From Cohnella candidum (lineage in GTDB: Bacteria; Bacillota; Bacilli; Paenibacillales; Paenibacillaceae): DNA of 64,000 nucleotides. This document shows, piece after piece, positions 36,338 through 47,414 of the stretch. The notes under the pieces were generated by a model, which saw nothing but the letters and a program-made list of their open reading frames with translations, made no database searches and was not told the DNA's origin. Position numbers and translations under genes: made by a program. How positions within the stretch are numbered: the stretch's first letter is position 1; the number at the start of each line of letters is the position of its first letter. Location of the stretch: assembly GCF_003713065.1 (NCBI RefSeq), contig NZ_CP033433.1:3287001-3351000 (forward strand). The letters are read 5' to 3'.

Positions 36338-37504
36338 TTAACGAGCAGCCGCGTATCGGGCGAACATTTCGTCGTACACCTCGGTCGTACGCTTGACGTA
36401 CTGCTCTTTCGTGAACTCTTTCATAAACACTTCCCTCGCGCGGAGCCCCATCGATTCGTAATCCCCCGACAGGGTTCGGACAACCTCATCCGACAGCGCA
36501 GCCGCATTCTGCGGAGGAACGAGAACGCCGGTCCCTTCGCGCACCATTTCGGGCACCCCTCCGACGTCGGTCGCCACGACGGGCAGGCCCGCGCTCATGC
36601 CTTCCAGGATCACCGTCGGGAAAATGTCGTACACCGACGGCAGCACAAGCAAGTCGCTCTGGCGCAGCAGCTCGGGAACGTCCCGGCGCAAGCCGAGCAT
36701 GAACACCGTATCCTGCAGGCCGGCCTCTTGGATTCTGGATAGCAGCTTCTCCTTGTAAGGCGCTTCATGGTCGAACGCGACGTCCCCGACGATAACGGCT
36801 TTGATGCCGGGATGCTCGGCTTTCCAGCGAGCGGCCGCTTCGATGAAGTACTCCAAGCCTTTCATGGGGGACAAGCGGGCAACCGCGATCGCGATCTTCG
36901 CGTCGTCCGGCAGGTTCAATTGCTGCCGAAGGGAAGAGGACGCGAAGGGCAGCCGATCCGGGTGCTGAGCCGAAATCCCGTTATAGATTTTGACGAGCTT
37001 GCGGGATTCCCGTCCCGCCCACCGGAACATGATTTTGCTTCTCTCGCATAGCACGATCACTTTGTCGTTCAGCACGTGGTCCAGCCAGCCCACGAACCGA
37101 TAAGCGAACAGAGGCCGCCTGGCCAGCTCGTGCACGGTTTGGATCGTGGGGATTCCGAGCATGCGGCCGACGGCGTTCGCGCCGATGACCTCCATTTTGT
37201 GCGAATGGATCAGGTCGATCTTGTGTTCCTTCACGATCCGCCGAATCTCTTTCATGGAGCGGAACAGCAGCTTGAAGTTGCGGAAGTAATACCCGGCGTC
37301 CGTCGGCTTGCCGAAAACGGCCAAGGGACCGTACAACACGGTTGCTCCCGAGGCTTCATACTTCTCCGCATAGGGCGAAGGACCGCTCAGCATGACGAAG
37401 GAGCGGTATTGCGCAGGGTCCAAGCCTTGGACCAGCTGGAGCAGCACGGAATCGACGCCGCCCACCTGGCTGGCGTACGGCTGGATGAACAGAATGTTTT
37501 TCAT
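36338..37504 (-). CDS. Family 4 glycosyltransferase
   Basis: 388-aa GT-B enzyme with FIQPYASQVGGVDSVLLQLVQGL, HSHKMEVIGANAVGR, AVARLSPMKGLEYFIEAA, and the donor-site ILEGMSAGLPVVATDVGGVPE. GGGGGAGG precedes the ATG. Donor sugar unknown. Confidence 0.9.
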   Translation of the reverse strand: MKNILFIQPYASQVGGVDSVLLQLVQGLDPAQYRSFVMLSGPSPYAEKYEASGATVLYGPLAVFGKPTDAGYYFRNFKLLFRSMKEIRRIVKEHKIDLIHSHKMEVIGANAVGRMLGIPTIQTVHELARRPLFAYRFVGWLDHVLNDKVIVLCERSKIMFRWAGRESRKLVKIYNGISAQHPDRLPFASSSLRQQLNLPDDAKIAIAVARLSPMKGLEYFIEAAARWKAEHPGIKAVIVGDVAFDHEAPYKEKLLSRIQEAGLQDTVFMLGLRRDVPELLRQSDLLVLPSVYDIFPTVILEGMSAGLPVVATDVGGVPEMVREGTGVLVPPQNAAALSDEVVRTLSGDYESMGLRAREVFMKEFTKEQYVKRTTEVYDEMFARYAAAR

Positions 37505-37514
37505 GTCCTCCCCC

Positions 37515-38639
37515 TTACACGGTTTGGAACGCGATCTGATGCTTTTTCGCCAGCTCGCAGAAGCGGTCGGCGATCATTTTGACGTCCTCTTCCATCCTCA
37601 GGCTGTCGAATATGTAGATGTCCAGGCTGTTGTCGGACTTGCACAGGTCGTACAGATTGAGAATGGCGGTGCTGCCGAAGGAGAAGAGGTTGATTTTGCG
37701 GATTCCGTTTTTGAGGATCACCAGGTAGAGCAGCTCGCAGGGCAGCTTCTTGGGCAGCGTCAGGATCTTTCCCGGTACCGCGTCGATATCCCGCTTCTCG
37801 CCCGGATGCTGTTTGATGAACATCGGAGCGTCGGAACGCCCGACCGCTTCATCGACTTTCGCCTTCATGTCCCGAACGTAGGCCGCACGGTCCGGAACCG
37901 TATCCAGGAACGAATCGGTCAGCACGACCGACATTTCCTTCAGCCCCGCGACTTGGCGGTCGATCTCGCTCAGTTCAGGGTAAAGCCGGTAACATTCCTC
38001 TACGATGCGGGGAATGGCGAGAAACCGGTTAAAGGTCATCGGCAAGCCCCTTGTTTTCTTGCGGATCGGATTTTGGCGATCCTGTTGGATCAGCGCCGGT
38101 CTTTGCAGCCAGACCGAGTCGATCCAGCGCAGGCTGCCGAAATAGCCGCCGGGAAGCCCGAGCAGGGGCGCCATTCGCTTGAGCATGCGCATGTGCCAGC
38201 GGGAATGGGTGCTGTTGTTGATGTAGTTGCCGAAGCCTTCCTCGTACAGGTAAACCGGCTTGTTTTCGCTGCCGAATTTCCGCATGATCGCGTATTCCAC
38301 GGCGACGAAATCATGCGCGACGAAAACTTCGGAATAGGCTGAAGTGTCGGCAAGCACGGAAGGCAGGAGCTTCTTCCAGCCGTGATAGAAGAAATACTTG
38401 CGAAGCGGGTGCAGAGCCAGCTTGTATTGATCCAGCTGCCCGTCGTCGATATAGAAAACTTTCTTCCATACCCCCGTTTCCCGGACCTTGCGGGCGAACT
38501 CTTCCGCTTCGTGGAAATGGTTCAGAATGAGGATGTCGCACGGCTCGTAGCCGCCCCCCTCCTTGATCAGGCGGGCGATCAAGTATTGATAGGGTTTCGT
38601 GCAAACGAACAGGATTTTCGTACCCTTCGCCTTCTTCAC
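37515..38639 (-). CDS. Sialyltransferase-like GT-B (GT52/polysialyltransferase-type)
   Basis: 374 aa. The motifs of bacterial CMP-nonulosonate transferases are present: an acidic D/E-D/E-G motif (YLYEEGFGNY, about residues 133-135), an HP motif (FIKQHPGEK, about 278-279) and a Ser-rich phosphate loop (LFSFGSTA, about 320-323). GT52, GT100 and PF07388-type enzymes share these. With pse genes in the same locus, transfer of a pseudaminic-acid-type sugar from CMP is a reasonable inference. GTG start with GAGGAG ten bases upstream; an ATG eight codons earlier lacks a ribosome site. Confidence 0.75.
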   Translation of the reverse strand: MKKAKGTKILFVCTKPYQYLIARLIKEGGGYEPCDILILNHFHEAEEFARKVRETGVWKKVFYIDDGQLDQYKLALHPLRKYFFYHGWKKLLPSVLADTSAYSEVFVAHDFVAVEYAIMRKFGSENKPVYLYEEGFGNYINNSTHSRWHMRMLKRMAPLLGLPGGYFGSLRWIDSVWLQRPALIQQDRQNPIRKKTRGLPMTFNRFLAIPRIVEECYRLYPELSEIDRQVAGLKEMSVVLTDSFLDTVPDRAAYVRDMKAKVDEAVGRSDAPMFIKQHPGEKRDIDAVPGKILTLPKKLPCELLYLVILKNGIRKINLFSFGSTAILNLYDLCKSDNSLDIYIFDSLRMEEDVKMIADRFCELAKKHQIAFQTV

Positions 38640-38690
38640 CGGAACAGGTCTCCTCTGCGGCATGTTGGCAAACGTCTGCGGCCCATGCCG

Positions 38691-39620
38691 TCACCGGAAG
38701 CGCAATCTTCTCGCCAGGGTCAGGAACGCATCGGGCAGCATCGTCCGGGCCCACCGCTTCAGAATGAGCCTGAAGCCGGCGGCCGGCTTGTAGTGCTTCC
38801 ACTCCGTCATGGACAGGTAGCGGTAATACTCTTTCTTGTAAGGATGCGCGTTGTCGTAATGCCACGGCTTGGAGTTGCCCGTGAAATGCACGATGGACGG
38901 CTGCTTCACGGCTTGGCGGAATTTCTCCCGCTTATCACCGGCCGCGTCGATCCTGCCCAGCATGTTCCGCTGCACGTTCCACTTGGGATGCAGGGCCATC
39001 CATTGGCCATGGAGCACGGCATTCAGCCCGTCTTGGTCGTGATAGTGCATGCGGTGGGGATTTTCCCTCACGAACCGGAAAACGCGCTCCGTGATCCGCG
39101 CTTCCCGCCATTTGGGCAAATGGATCAGAAGCACGCCCGAGTTGAAGTATGCGGCGTTGTCGGGCATGCCTAGATCGGCCCGCCGGAATCCGCCTCCCAA
39201 ATCCTCGACCGCGCCGATCGGACAATCCTCCATCGGCACGTCCAGGAGCTTGGAGATATCGTCCCGCACGATAAGATCGCAATCCAGGTAAACGGCTTTC
39301 TCGATCAACCGGTCCCGAAGCATTTCCGGTATGACCAGCCGGTAATAGCTGGCTTGGGTGATGTGCCGGCCTTTGGCGATGAAGAGATCGTTGAAAGCGT
39401 CCCTGCTGACGGACAGAAATTCGATTTCTCCGCCGTGGCGGGTCACCGAACGGGTAAGCAGTTCCCGGTTATCCGCCGTCAGCTCCCCGTCGGCGACGTA
39501 AAACCGGACCCGTCTTTCGCAAGCCAGGTTCGCGAGTACGGACACGAATGCGACAGCCAGATGCTGGGCATAACAGTTGTCCGCGGCGCCTATGATGACA
39601 ATCGACTCGTCTTGGTCCAT
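38691..39620 (-). CDS. Family 8 glycosyltransferase
   Basis: 309 aa GT-A fold. IVIIGAADNCYAQHLAVAFVSVL is the family start, with the metal-binding DxD at residues 113-115 (YLDCDLIV), YFNSGVLLIHLPKWR, YHDQDGLNAVLHG and VHFTGNSKPW. GT8 enzymes transfer galactose or glucose with retention. GGACGGAG lies upstream of the ATG. Confidence 0.92.
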   Translation of the reverse strand: MDQDESIVIIGAADNCYAQHLAVAFVSVLANLACERRVRFYVADGELTADNRELLTRSVTRHGGEIEFLSVSRDAFNDLFIAKGRHITQASYYRLVIPEMLRDRLIEKAVYLDCDLIVRDDISKLLDVPMEDCPIGAVEDLGGGFRRADLGMPDNAAYFNSGVLLIHLPKWREARITERVFRFVRENPHRMHYHDQDGLNAVLHGQWMALHPKWNVQRNMLGRIDAAGDKREKFRQAVKQPSIVHFTGNSKPWHYDNAHPYKKEYYRYLSMTEWKHYKPAAGFRLILKRWARTMLPDAFLTLARRLRFR

Positions 39621-39653
39621 CCCGCTCCGTCCTTTACTCGCTTACTCTCATAC

Positions 39654-40634
39654 TCATTTGACGATATGCCGCAGCTTGCGGTATACCAGGTTCCGCATGC
39701 CGCGCGCCGTAAGGCCGCGCCTGCCGAGCCGAACGCCCATCGCCCGGGACAGGTACCGCCGGTAGGCGTCGGCCTTCGCCGTACGGAAAACCGTACGCCC
39801 CCGAACGACATCCCGATACACCCGAACGAAGCCGACATCGGTTTCGTCCGGCAAATGCCACACGGTCAGATACAAATCGTCCGGATCCTCGTTTCCGGCT
39901 GCGTCGGGAGAAGTCCGGATCCGCTTGATGAACGGATTCGCCGTCCGCGGCGGATACCCGAGCCGGGCGTAGGCGAACCCGAGCATCTGCTCCTCGTCCG
40001 CGAGCCTCGGACGATTCCGGCGGAAACGCTCGAGGGACACGCTCCATACGCGTTCCAGCTCCGGCATGAGTTTGCGGGCTTCCTTCACGGTGGCGGCGAA
40101 GCACTCGCTGCCGCAGACTTCGGGTACCCGGACCGGAGTTTCGCCCAGCATCTCCCGGTAAATCTCCCGGAGCTTGAGGCGGCTGATGCTGTTCAGTTCG
40201 GCTTCCGTCAGGACGGCGTCTTCGGTTGCCATCGTGAGCAGTCCGTACCGTTCCAACTGGGACTCCACGATGGATGCCGGCCGCAGCCAGACGCAGTCCG
40301 GATGAAAGACCGCGTATTTGGCTTCCTCGTCTTCTCCCGGCGAAGCGATTCGCTTAATCACGTCAAACAGATAAAACGGGCTTTTGCGCATGCCTTGAAA
40401 CCCGAAAGGCGAACGGTAACTCAGCGGGACCCGTTCGATCCTGACCTTCAGCTCCTCGATGAGGAACCGTTCCAGGTCGAACCCCCGGATCCGGGGGACC
40501 GAGGAGGCGTCGGTGAACAGGATGTGGTCGGCCAGCGGATTGTGGCGGCGGCTTGTCGCGAAGAATACCGCGGCGCAACGCCAATCCGATTCCCGGCTCC
40601 CTTCCCCCTCATGAATCCAGGTACAGATGTTCAC
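39654..40634 (-). CDS. Putative glycosyltransferase-like protein, family not recognised
   Basis: 326 aa. The N-terminal half reads like a GT-A-type fold (HILFTDASSVP, YAVFHPDCVWLRPASIV as a possible acidic metal site, then LADEEQMLGFAYARLG), and position in a glycosyltransferase run supports the class. No confident family match. The GTG start at 40634 lies inside the last codons of the preceding glycosyltransferase gene, with AGAGAGG upstream. Confidence 0.65.
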   Translation of the reverse strand: MNICTWIHEGEGSRESDWRCAAVFFATSRRHNPLADHILFTDASSVPRIRGFDLERFLIEELKVRIERVPLSYRSPFGFQGMRKSPFYLFDVIKRIASPGEDEEAKYAVFHPDCVWLRPASIVESQLERYGLLTMATEDAVLTEAELNSISRLKLREIYREMLGETPVRVPEVCGSECFAATVKEARKLMPELERVWSVSLERFRRNRPRLADEEQMLGFAYARLGYPPRTANPFIKRIRTSPDAAGNEDPDDLYLTVWHLPDETDVGFVRVYRDVVRGRTVFRTAKADAYRRYLSRAMGVRLGRRGLTARGMRNLVYRKLRHIVK

Positions 40635-41766
40635 GGGAGGCAACCTCTCTTTCCGTCCGCCAGCCTTCCAGGATAGCGGCATGGGCATCCACCATCCTGT
40701 CCATCGAATACAGCTCGGAGATCTCCCGGCTCCGGCGGGAGAACTGTTGCCGGAGGTCGATATCCTCCGCCAACCGCCGAAGTGCCCGGGCCAGCTCCTC
40801 GGTATCCTCCGCGGGCACGACGAAGCCGTTCTCCCCGTCGCGCACCAAGTCGCCGGCCGCGCCCGCCCGGTCCGTGGTCACGATCGGCAAGCCGAAGGCG
40901 GCCGCTTCGTTGAACACAAGGCCCCACACGTCGTAACGCGTCGGCAGGACGAATGCGTCGGCCAGCTTCCAATAGGGCAGCAGCTCGTTCTTCTGCAAGA
41001 AGCGCTTGATCGTAACGCCGCGGATGCCTTCCTCCCGGATGATCTCCTCGTAACGCGCTTCCTCCGGCCCGCCGCCGATGAGCAGCAGGCTGGCCTTCCC
41101 TTCCGGAAGTTCCCTCTGCAGCTTGGCGAAGGCTCGCAGAAGCACGTCCAAGCCCTTGCGCGGAATGAATTGCCCGACGGCAAGCAGGACGACGCCTTCC
41201 AGGTTTCCCTTCCGCTTCAGCTCCGCTTTCTCTTCGGGTGCCAGTGGTTGTAACTCCTCGCCGGACAGCACCGTCGAAGACAGCGGGTACTCCCGAATGC
41301 GGTCGGCGGCCGCTCCGTAATGCTCCAAGTAGCGAGTGCAGCTGCTGCCCGAAGAAAGCCACAGAGCGGCGCTGGAGATCAGATAGGTTTTCAATTTCCG
41401 CTGCAGCCAGCGGTCGTTGCCCGGAAACCCGCCGTCCGAATTCAGGATAAACGGTTTCCGCCGAAGCTTGAGCCAATGGATCGCGAGCATCTCGGTCGGC
41501 GAGCTGTAGCAGCCCATGATATACGCGTCGAACGGCTCCGCGTTCAGCTCGCGGAGGATCGACAGGTTCAAATGCTTATCGAGGCCGAACGTTCGGCCTT
41601 TCAGGAATTGATAGCGAAAATGGCGGCCCAGCCCTTCGATCTCCCATTCGCGGTTGGACTCGTTACGGGCTTGGAACCATACGGTCAGCTCGCAGCGCTT
41701 GCCCAGCTCGTTGAAGAAATCGATGCGGTAAGGAGAGGGAATATTGGTCAGGAACAGCACTTTCAT
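40609..41766 (-). CDS. Family 4 glycosyltransferase
   Basis: 385-aa GT-B enzyme. FLTNIPSPYRIDFFNELGKRC at the start is typical of GT4 members of capsule loci. AVGQFIPRKGLDVLLRAF and PTRYDVWGLVFNEAAAFGLPIVTT form the donor half. AAGGAG precedes the ATG, which overlaps the vanZ stop (ATGA); the next gene overlaps its 3' end by 26 bp. Confidence 0.9.
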   Translation of the reverse strand: MKVLFLTNIPSPYRIDFFNELGKRCELTVWFQARNESNREWEIEGLGRHFRYQFLKGRTFGLDKHLNLSILRELNAEPFDAYIMGCYSSPTEMLAIHWLKLRRKPFILNSDGGFPGNDRWLQRKLKTYLISSAALWLSSGSSCTRYLEHYGAAADRIREYPLSSTVLSGEELQPLAPEEKAELKRKGNLEGVVLLAVGQFIPRKGLDVLLRAFAKLQRELPEGKASLLLIGGGPEEARYEEIIREEGIRGVTIKRFLQKNELLPYWKLADAFVLPTRYDVWGLVFNEAAAFGLPIVTTDRAGAAGDLVRDGENGFVVPAEDTEELARALRRLAEDIDLRQQFSRRSREISELYSMDRMVDAHAAILEGWRTEREVASREHLYLDS

Positions 41767-42287
41767 CCCATTTTCTCCTTTCCTTTGGCTTGCCCGGCCC
41801 TTCGGCCCGGACGCCCTCCGATTCCGATCGCGAGCAGGGTCAGCACGGTGCCCAAACAAGCGCCGAGCGTATCGAGCAGGACGTCCTCCGGAAGAGGCGT
41901 CCGTCCGCCCACGAAGGATTGGTGGTATTCGTCGGTGGCGGCGAAGGCGAAGCAGAGCAGCGCGGCGGCGATCGGCAGATAGCTTCTGCCTCTGAATATC
42001 GCTCTCAGCAAGAGCAGCGTCAGGCAGCCGAGAATCGCGTACTCCGTCACATGAGCCGCCTTGCGGATGAAAAATTGCACGAACTCGGCCGCGCCCAGCT
42101 CTTCAATGCTGACGGGGTGGCCGCCGTACGTGAAATCCACCCAAGACAGGTAGCGCTCCAGCTGTTGCGAGGACACTAACCGCTCTAGCCACGGGCGCAT
42201 GTCTTGCCGCTCGAACGGCTGGGAGGAGAACAGGAACATGACGGCCATCCAGCCGAGCAGAAACGCGCCGTAGCCTATTTTCGCCAT
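41763..42287 (-). CDS. VanZ-family membrane protein
   Basis: 174 aa with about four transmembrane helices. RKAAHVTEYAILGCLTLLLLRA and ATDEYHQSFVGGRTPLPEDVLLDTLGACLG are the VanZ signatures. The family lowers sensitivity to glycopeptides in some hosts, but most members occur in surface-polysaccharide or lipid-linked loci with unknown roles. It sits between pseI and a GT4 gene, overlapping the latter by four bases. Confidence 0.9.
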   Translation of the reverse strand: MAKIGYGAFLLGWMAVMFLFSSQPFERQDMRPWLERLVSSQQLERYLSWVDFTYGGHPVSIEELGAAEFVQFFIRKAAHVTEYAILGCLTLLLLRAIFRGRSYLPIAAALLCFAFAATDEYHQSFVGGRTPLPEDVLLDTLGACLGTVLTLLAIGIGGRPGRRAGQAKGKEKMG

Positions 42288-42288
42288 G

Positions 42289-43338
42289 CTAGAGCAGATC
42301 CCAGCTGACGGGCGTGCCCGCTTTCAGAGCGCGGGAAGCGGTGCGCCCTACGAACATGCCCATGAATTTGGGAGGGAGGCCGTATCCCGGCCGGATGATC
42401 CGGATATTGTCCTCGCTGAGCGTTTCTCCGGCGGCGACGTCGCGGCTGATGTAGAGGGAGCGCCGGAACTTCAGCGATTGCTTGTCCTTCTCGGTCAGCC
42501 CGTAATGCACGCCGCCGAGCGCTTGCCAAGCGCGCTCCGATTCGGCAACGAGCTGTCTCATTTCCTCCGGCTCGAGCGAGAAAGCCGCGTCCACGCCGCC
42601 GTCCGCCCGGGAAATCGTGAAATGCTTTTCGATGACCGTCGCCCCGAGCGCCACGCTGGCGATCGGCACGCCGATCCCTTGCGTATGGTCGGACAAGCCG
42701 ACTTCGCAGCCGAACAGGCTGCGCAGGTGGGGGATCGTGTTCAAGTGGCTGTCGACGGGCGAAGCCGGATAATGGCTCGTGCATTTGAGCAGGATCAGGT
42801 CACGGCATCCGGCTTCCCGGGCTGCGCTGACCGCTTCTTCGAGATCGGCGATCGTCGACAAGCCGGTCGAGATGATCAGCGGTTTGCCGGTCGCGGCGAC
42901 GCGCCGGATGAGCGGCAGGTCGTTGTTCTCGAACGACGCGATTTTGTAAAACGGCACGTCCAGCTCTTCCAGGAAATCGACGGCGTCCGGGTGGAACGGC
43001 GTGCTGAACGGAATCAGCCCCCGCTCCCGGCAGCGGTCGAAAATCGGCTTGTGCCACTCCCACGGCGTATAAGCCTGCTCGTACAGCTTGTAAAGGGATT
43101 GCCCTTTCCACAGGCTGGCCGGGTCGCCGATGAAGAAGTCGCCTTCCTCCAGATCCAGCGTCATCAGGTCCGCCCGGTACGTCTGCAGCTTCAGCGCGTG
43201 CGCGCCGGATTCGGCCGCCGCGTCCACGATGCGAAGCGCGGTTTCGAGCGATTGGTTATGGTTGCCGGACATTTCCGCGATGATGAACGGGGCATGGCCC
43301 GTTCCGACCTTGCGGTGTCCCAGTTGGATTTCCCGCAT
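42289..43338 (-). CDS. pseI: Pseudaminic acid synthase PseI
   Basis: Condenses 6-deoxy-AltdiNAc-type sugar with phosphoenolpyruvate to the nine-carbon pseudaminic acid. The NeuB-family TIM barrel is FIIAEMSGNHNQSLETALRIVDAA (the MSGNHNQS form is PseI-like), HALKLQTY, FSTPFHPDAVDFLEEL, KIASFE, STGLSTI, LLKCTSHYPA and VGLSDHTQG. The C-terminal antifreeze-like SAF domain is RRSLYISRDVAAGETLSEDNIRIIRPG. 349 aa. Its ATG shares one base with the stop of the formyltransferase gene. Confidence 0.94.
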   Translation of the reverse strand: MREIQLGHRKVGTGHAPFIIAEMSGNHNQSLETALRIVDAAAESGAHALKLQTYRADLMTLDLEEGDFFIGDPASLWKGQSLYKLYEQAYTPWEWHKPIFDRCRERGLIPFSTPFHPDAVDFLEELDVPFYKIASFENNDLPLIRRVAATGKPLIISTGLSTIADLEEAVSAAREAGCRDLILLKCTSHYPASPVDSHLNTIPHLRSLFGCEVGLSDHTQGIGVPIASVALGATVIEKHFTISRADGGVDAAFSLEPEEMRQLVAESERAWQALGGVHYGLTEKDKQSLKFRRSLYISRDVAAGETLSEDNIRIIRPGYGLPPKFMGMFVGRTASRALKAGTPVSWDLL

Positions 43339-43997
43339 CACGTCACCTTCTTCTTTTCGACTTTCACCACGAAGGTGTCGCCGTCCAATTCGAAATAGCA
43401 AGGATATCTTTCATTGTCCGCCACGCGCATCAGCGCGAACTGATCGCGGATCGACAGGTCCGGGTTGAGCCGGCTGTCGGCGGGCGTGCGCTTCGGATAA
43501 AACGTGGCCTCGCCCTCTTGCGGCACCGCTTCCGCGACGATGCCGGGGTAGCGGTCCAGGAACTCCCCGCACATCTCGAAAGTGGCCCGGGCGAGCTCCC
43601 GCCTCATTTCATCGATCAGTTCGGTTCCGCGGAAGGAGAGCGTTCGCTTCAAGTAGATCGGGCCGCTGTCTACCCGCTCCGCCGCCTCGAACAGGCTGAC
43701 GGGGATGTCGCTTTTGCCCTCGAGGATCTGCCAAGCCAAGGGAGACCAGCCTTTGCCCTTGGGCAAGTCGCTCGCATGCACGACCAAATTGCGTTCATAG
43801 AGGGAGAGAATTGCCGGGGGAACGATCTCCCCGCAGCCCAGATAGAAAGCGATGTCCCCGCCCGTCATGTCCCTCACTTCATGGACCCAGATAATATCCT
43901 CTACCAGCGGCTTCAGCTTGAGCAGCCAGGCCGGCAGGAATTCGTTCATCCAATTCCGCCGGTCGGAAATGACCGTAATGCTCGCGAATTTCTTCAT
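43338..43997 (-). CDS. Formyltransferase-fold enzyme in the PseH position
   Basis: 219 aa. NLVVHASDLPKGKGWSPLAWQILEG and RVDSGPIYLK are the formyl-THF-transferase core, with catalytic H74 and D110. As I align it, the Asn usually two residues before the His reads Val. In pseudaminic pathways an acetyltransferase (PseH) normally acts between PseC and PseG; here this enzyme sits between pseG and pseI with four- and one-base overlaps. Inference: it N-formylates the 4-amino sugar, leading to a 7-formamido pseudaminic acid as known in Pseudomonas aeruginosa. Confidence 0.82.
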   Translation of the reverse strand: MKKFASITVISDRRNWMNEFLPAWLLKLKPLVEDIIWVHEVRDMTGGDIAFYLGCGEIVPPAILSLYERNLVVHASDLPKGKGWSPLAWQILEGKSDIPVSLFEAAERVDSGPIYLKRTLSFRGTELIDEMRRELARATFEMCGEFLDRYPGIVAEAVPQEGEATFYPKRTPADSRLNPDLSIRDQFALMRVADNERYPCYFELDGDTFVVKVEKKKVT

Positions 43998-45090
43998 CGG
44001 ACAAGCTCCTCCACGATTCTATCGGCGCCTAAGCCGTCGGTCAGTTCCATGGCGCGCGCGGACATCCGCAGCACCGTCCCGGGATGCCGGCGCAGCGTCA
44101 GCAGCGCCTCCCGGATCACGTCCGGGCCGACTTCCTCGGATGGGCCCAACCATTGAACCGCGCCGGTCTGCGCGACGCGTTCCGTCAGTTCGATCTGGTT
44201 CGAAGCGGTCGTTACGATCAGCGAGGGAAGGCCGAGGCAGCAGCGCTCCCACGTGGACGAGCCTCCCGCCCCGACGGCCGCGTCGGCTTCCAGCATCAGC
44301 TCCGCGACGTTCTCCGCGTGGCGGAAGAAGCGTGCGTTCGGCAGCCCGTCGCAGAATTCGGCAATCCGCTCGGCGTTCGGATTCGATTTGCCGGCGAGCA
44401 CCGTCACGGCCCAATCTTCCTCCGGCATCGACTGCAGCGCCTGCAGGGCTTTGACGGTCTCCCCGGTCGCATCTATGCCACCGAACGAGACGAGCAGCCG
44501 CCGCACGCTTCCATCGCGCCTGACGCGCCTGCGAAGCTCAGCAAATTCCTCCCGCAGCAGCGCGAACATAGGCCCGACCAACAGGCGGGTCCCTGGCGCG
44601 ATCAATCCGCCGTAACGAGCCCCCGCGTCGGGGTCCAGGTTCTGGTCGAGCAGCAGGTCGCAGTCGTGCGGGCGGTCCGCCAAATCGTCGATCGCCATGA
44701 GCTTGCCGACGTAAGGACGCACCTTCTCCTCGTACCGGCTGTCCAAGGCATAGTGATCGACGACCAACCAGTCGATCTTCCCGTTCCGGCCGAGGCGGGG
44801 CAAGCAAGCGATCGTCTGCTCCGCGTCCTCCGCCCAATGCGCGCCGAGCCAGTGCGCGTGGGCCGGCGGCCGCTCATCCTCATTCCGCGAGCCTGTCGCG
44901 GCCGGTTCCGGCAGCACGAAAACTTCGTAGCCCCTCTCGCGGATATAGGCGATGAGATTCCCGTCATGCTCCCGGCACAGGAAGACGACTTCGGCCTGCC
45001 GCCGCTGCCGAAGCCGGTCCGCCAACGTCAGGCACCGCATGACGTGTCCCGACCCGATGAGCCGGGAAGCGTCGGCGCGTATAGCGGCTT

Positions 45091-45094
<4 letters not shown>
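43994..45094 (-). CDS. pseG: UDP-6-deoxy-AltdiNAc hydrolase PseG
   Basis: 366-aa GT-B-like enzyme that removes UDP before PseI. AAIRADASRLIGSGHVMRCLTLAD is the diagnostic PseG start (with the H of GSGHVMRC), followed by WLVVDHYALD, LMAIDDLADRPHDCDLLLDQN, LLVSFGGID and DAAVGAGGSSTWERCCLGLPSL. The ATG overlaps pseC by four bases. The middle segment has a short insertion around residues 65-80. Confidence 0.94.
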
Positions 45095-47267
<2,173 letters not shown>

Positions 47268-47273
47268 CTATTC

Positions 47274-47288
47274 GATACATAATGTATT
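47274..47288. promoter_or_regulatory. GATACA-N3-TGTATC palindrome, site 3
   Basis: GATACATAATGTATT, one mismatch, located 14 bases downstream of the pseB -10 box and 30 bp from site 4. Confidence 0.75.
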
Positions 47289-47301
47289 CCGCTTGAACCT
47301 T

Positions 47302-47331
47302 ATGATACATTTAGTATCAATTATACGTCAA
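47302..47331 (-). promoter_or_regulatory. pseB promoter with operator site 4
   Basis: On the minus strand TTGACG (47331-47326), 18 bases, TATCAT (47307-47302). Palindrome copy GATACATTTAGTATC at 47304-47318 covers the spacer and most of the -10 box, as expected for a repressor site. Confidence 0.7.
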
Positions 47332-47339
47332 CACTTTTG

Positions 47340-47354
47340 TCTACAGAATGTATC
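47340..47354. promoter_or_regulatory. GATACA-N3-TGTATC palindrome, site 5
   Basis: TCTACAGAATGTATC, with a complete right half and a degenerate left half, 36 bp from site 4, upstream of the pseB -35 box. Three copies at one promoter allow cooperative or looped binding. Confidence 0.6.
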
Positions 47355-47398
47355 AAAAACAAGAAAAAGCGCGCCGGCTTGGCCCGCCGGGCACGCTT
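47355..47398 (-). terminator. Terminator after the tyrosine kinase gene
   Basis: AAGCGCGCCGGC (47367-47378) pairs with GCCGGGCACGCTT (47386-47398) with one bulge. TTTTTCTTGTTTTTG follows on the minus strand and runs into operator site 5. Confidence 0.75.
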
Positions 47399-47414
47399 GC
47401 ATAGTGCGTGGGTC

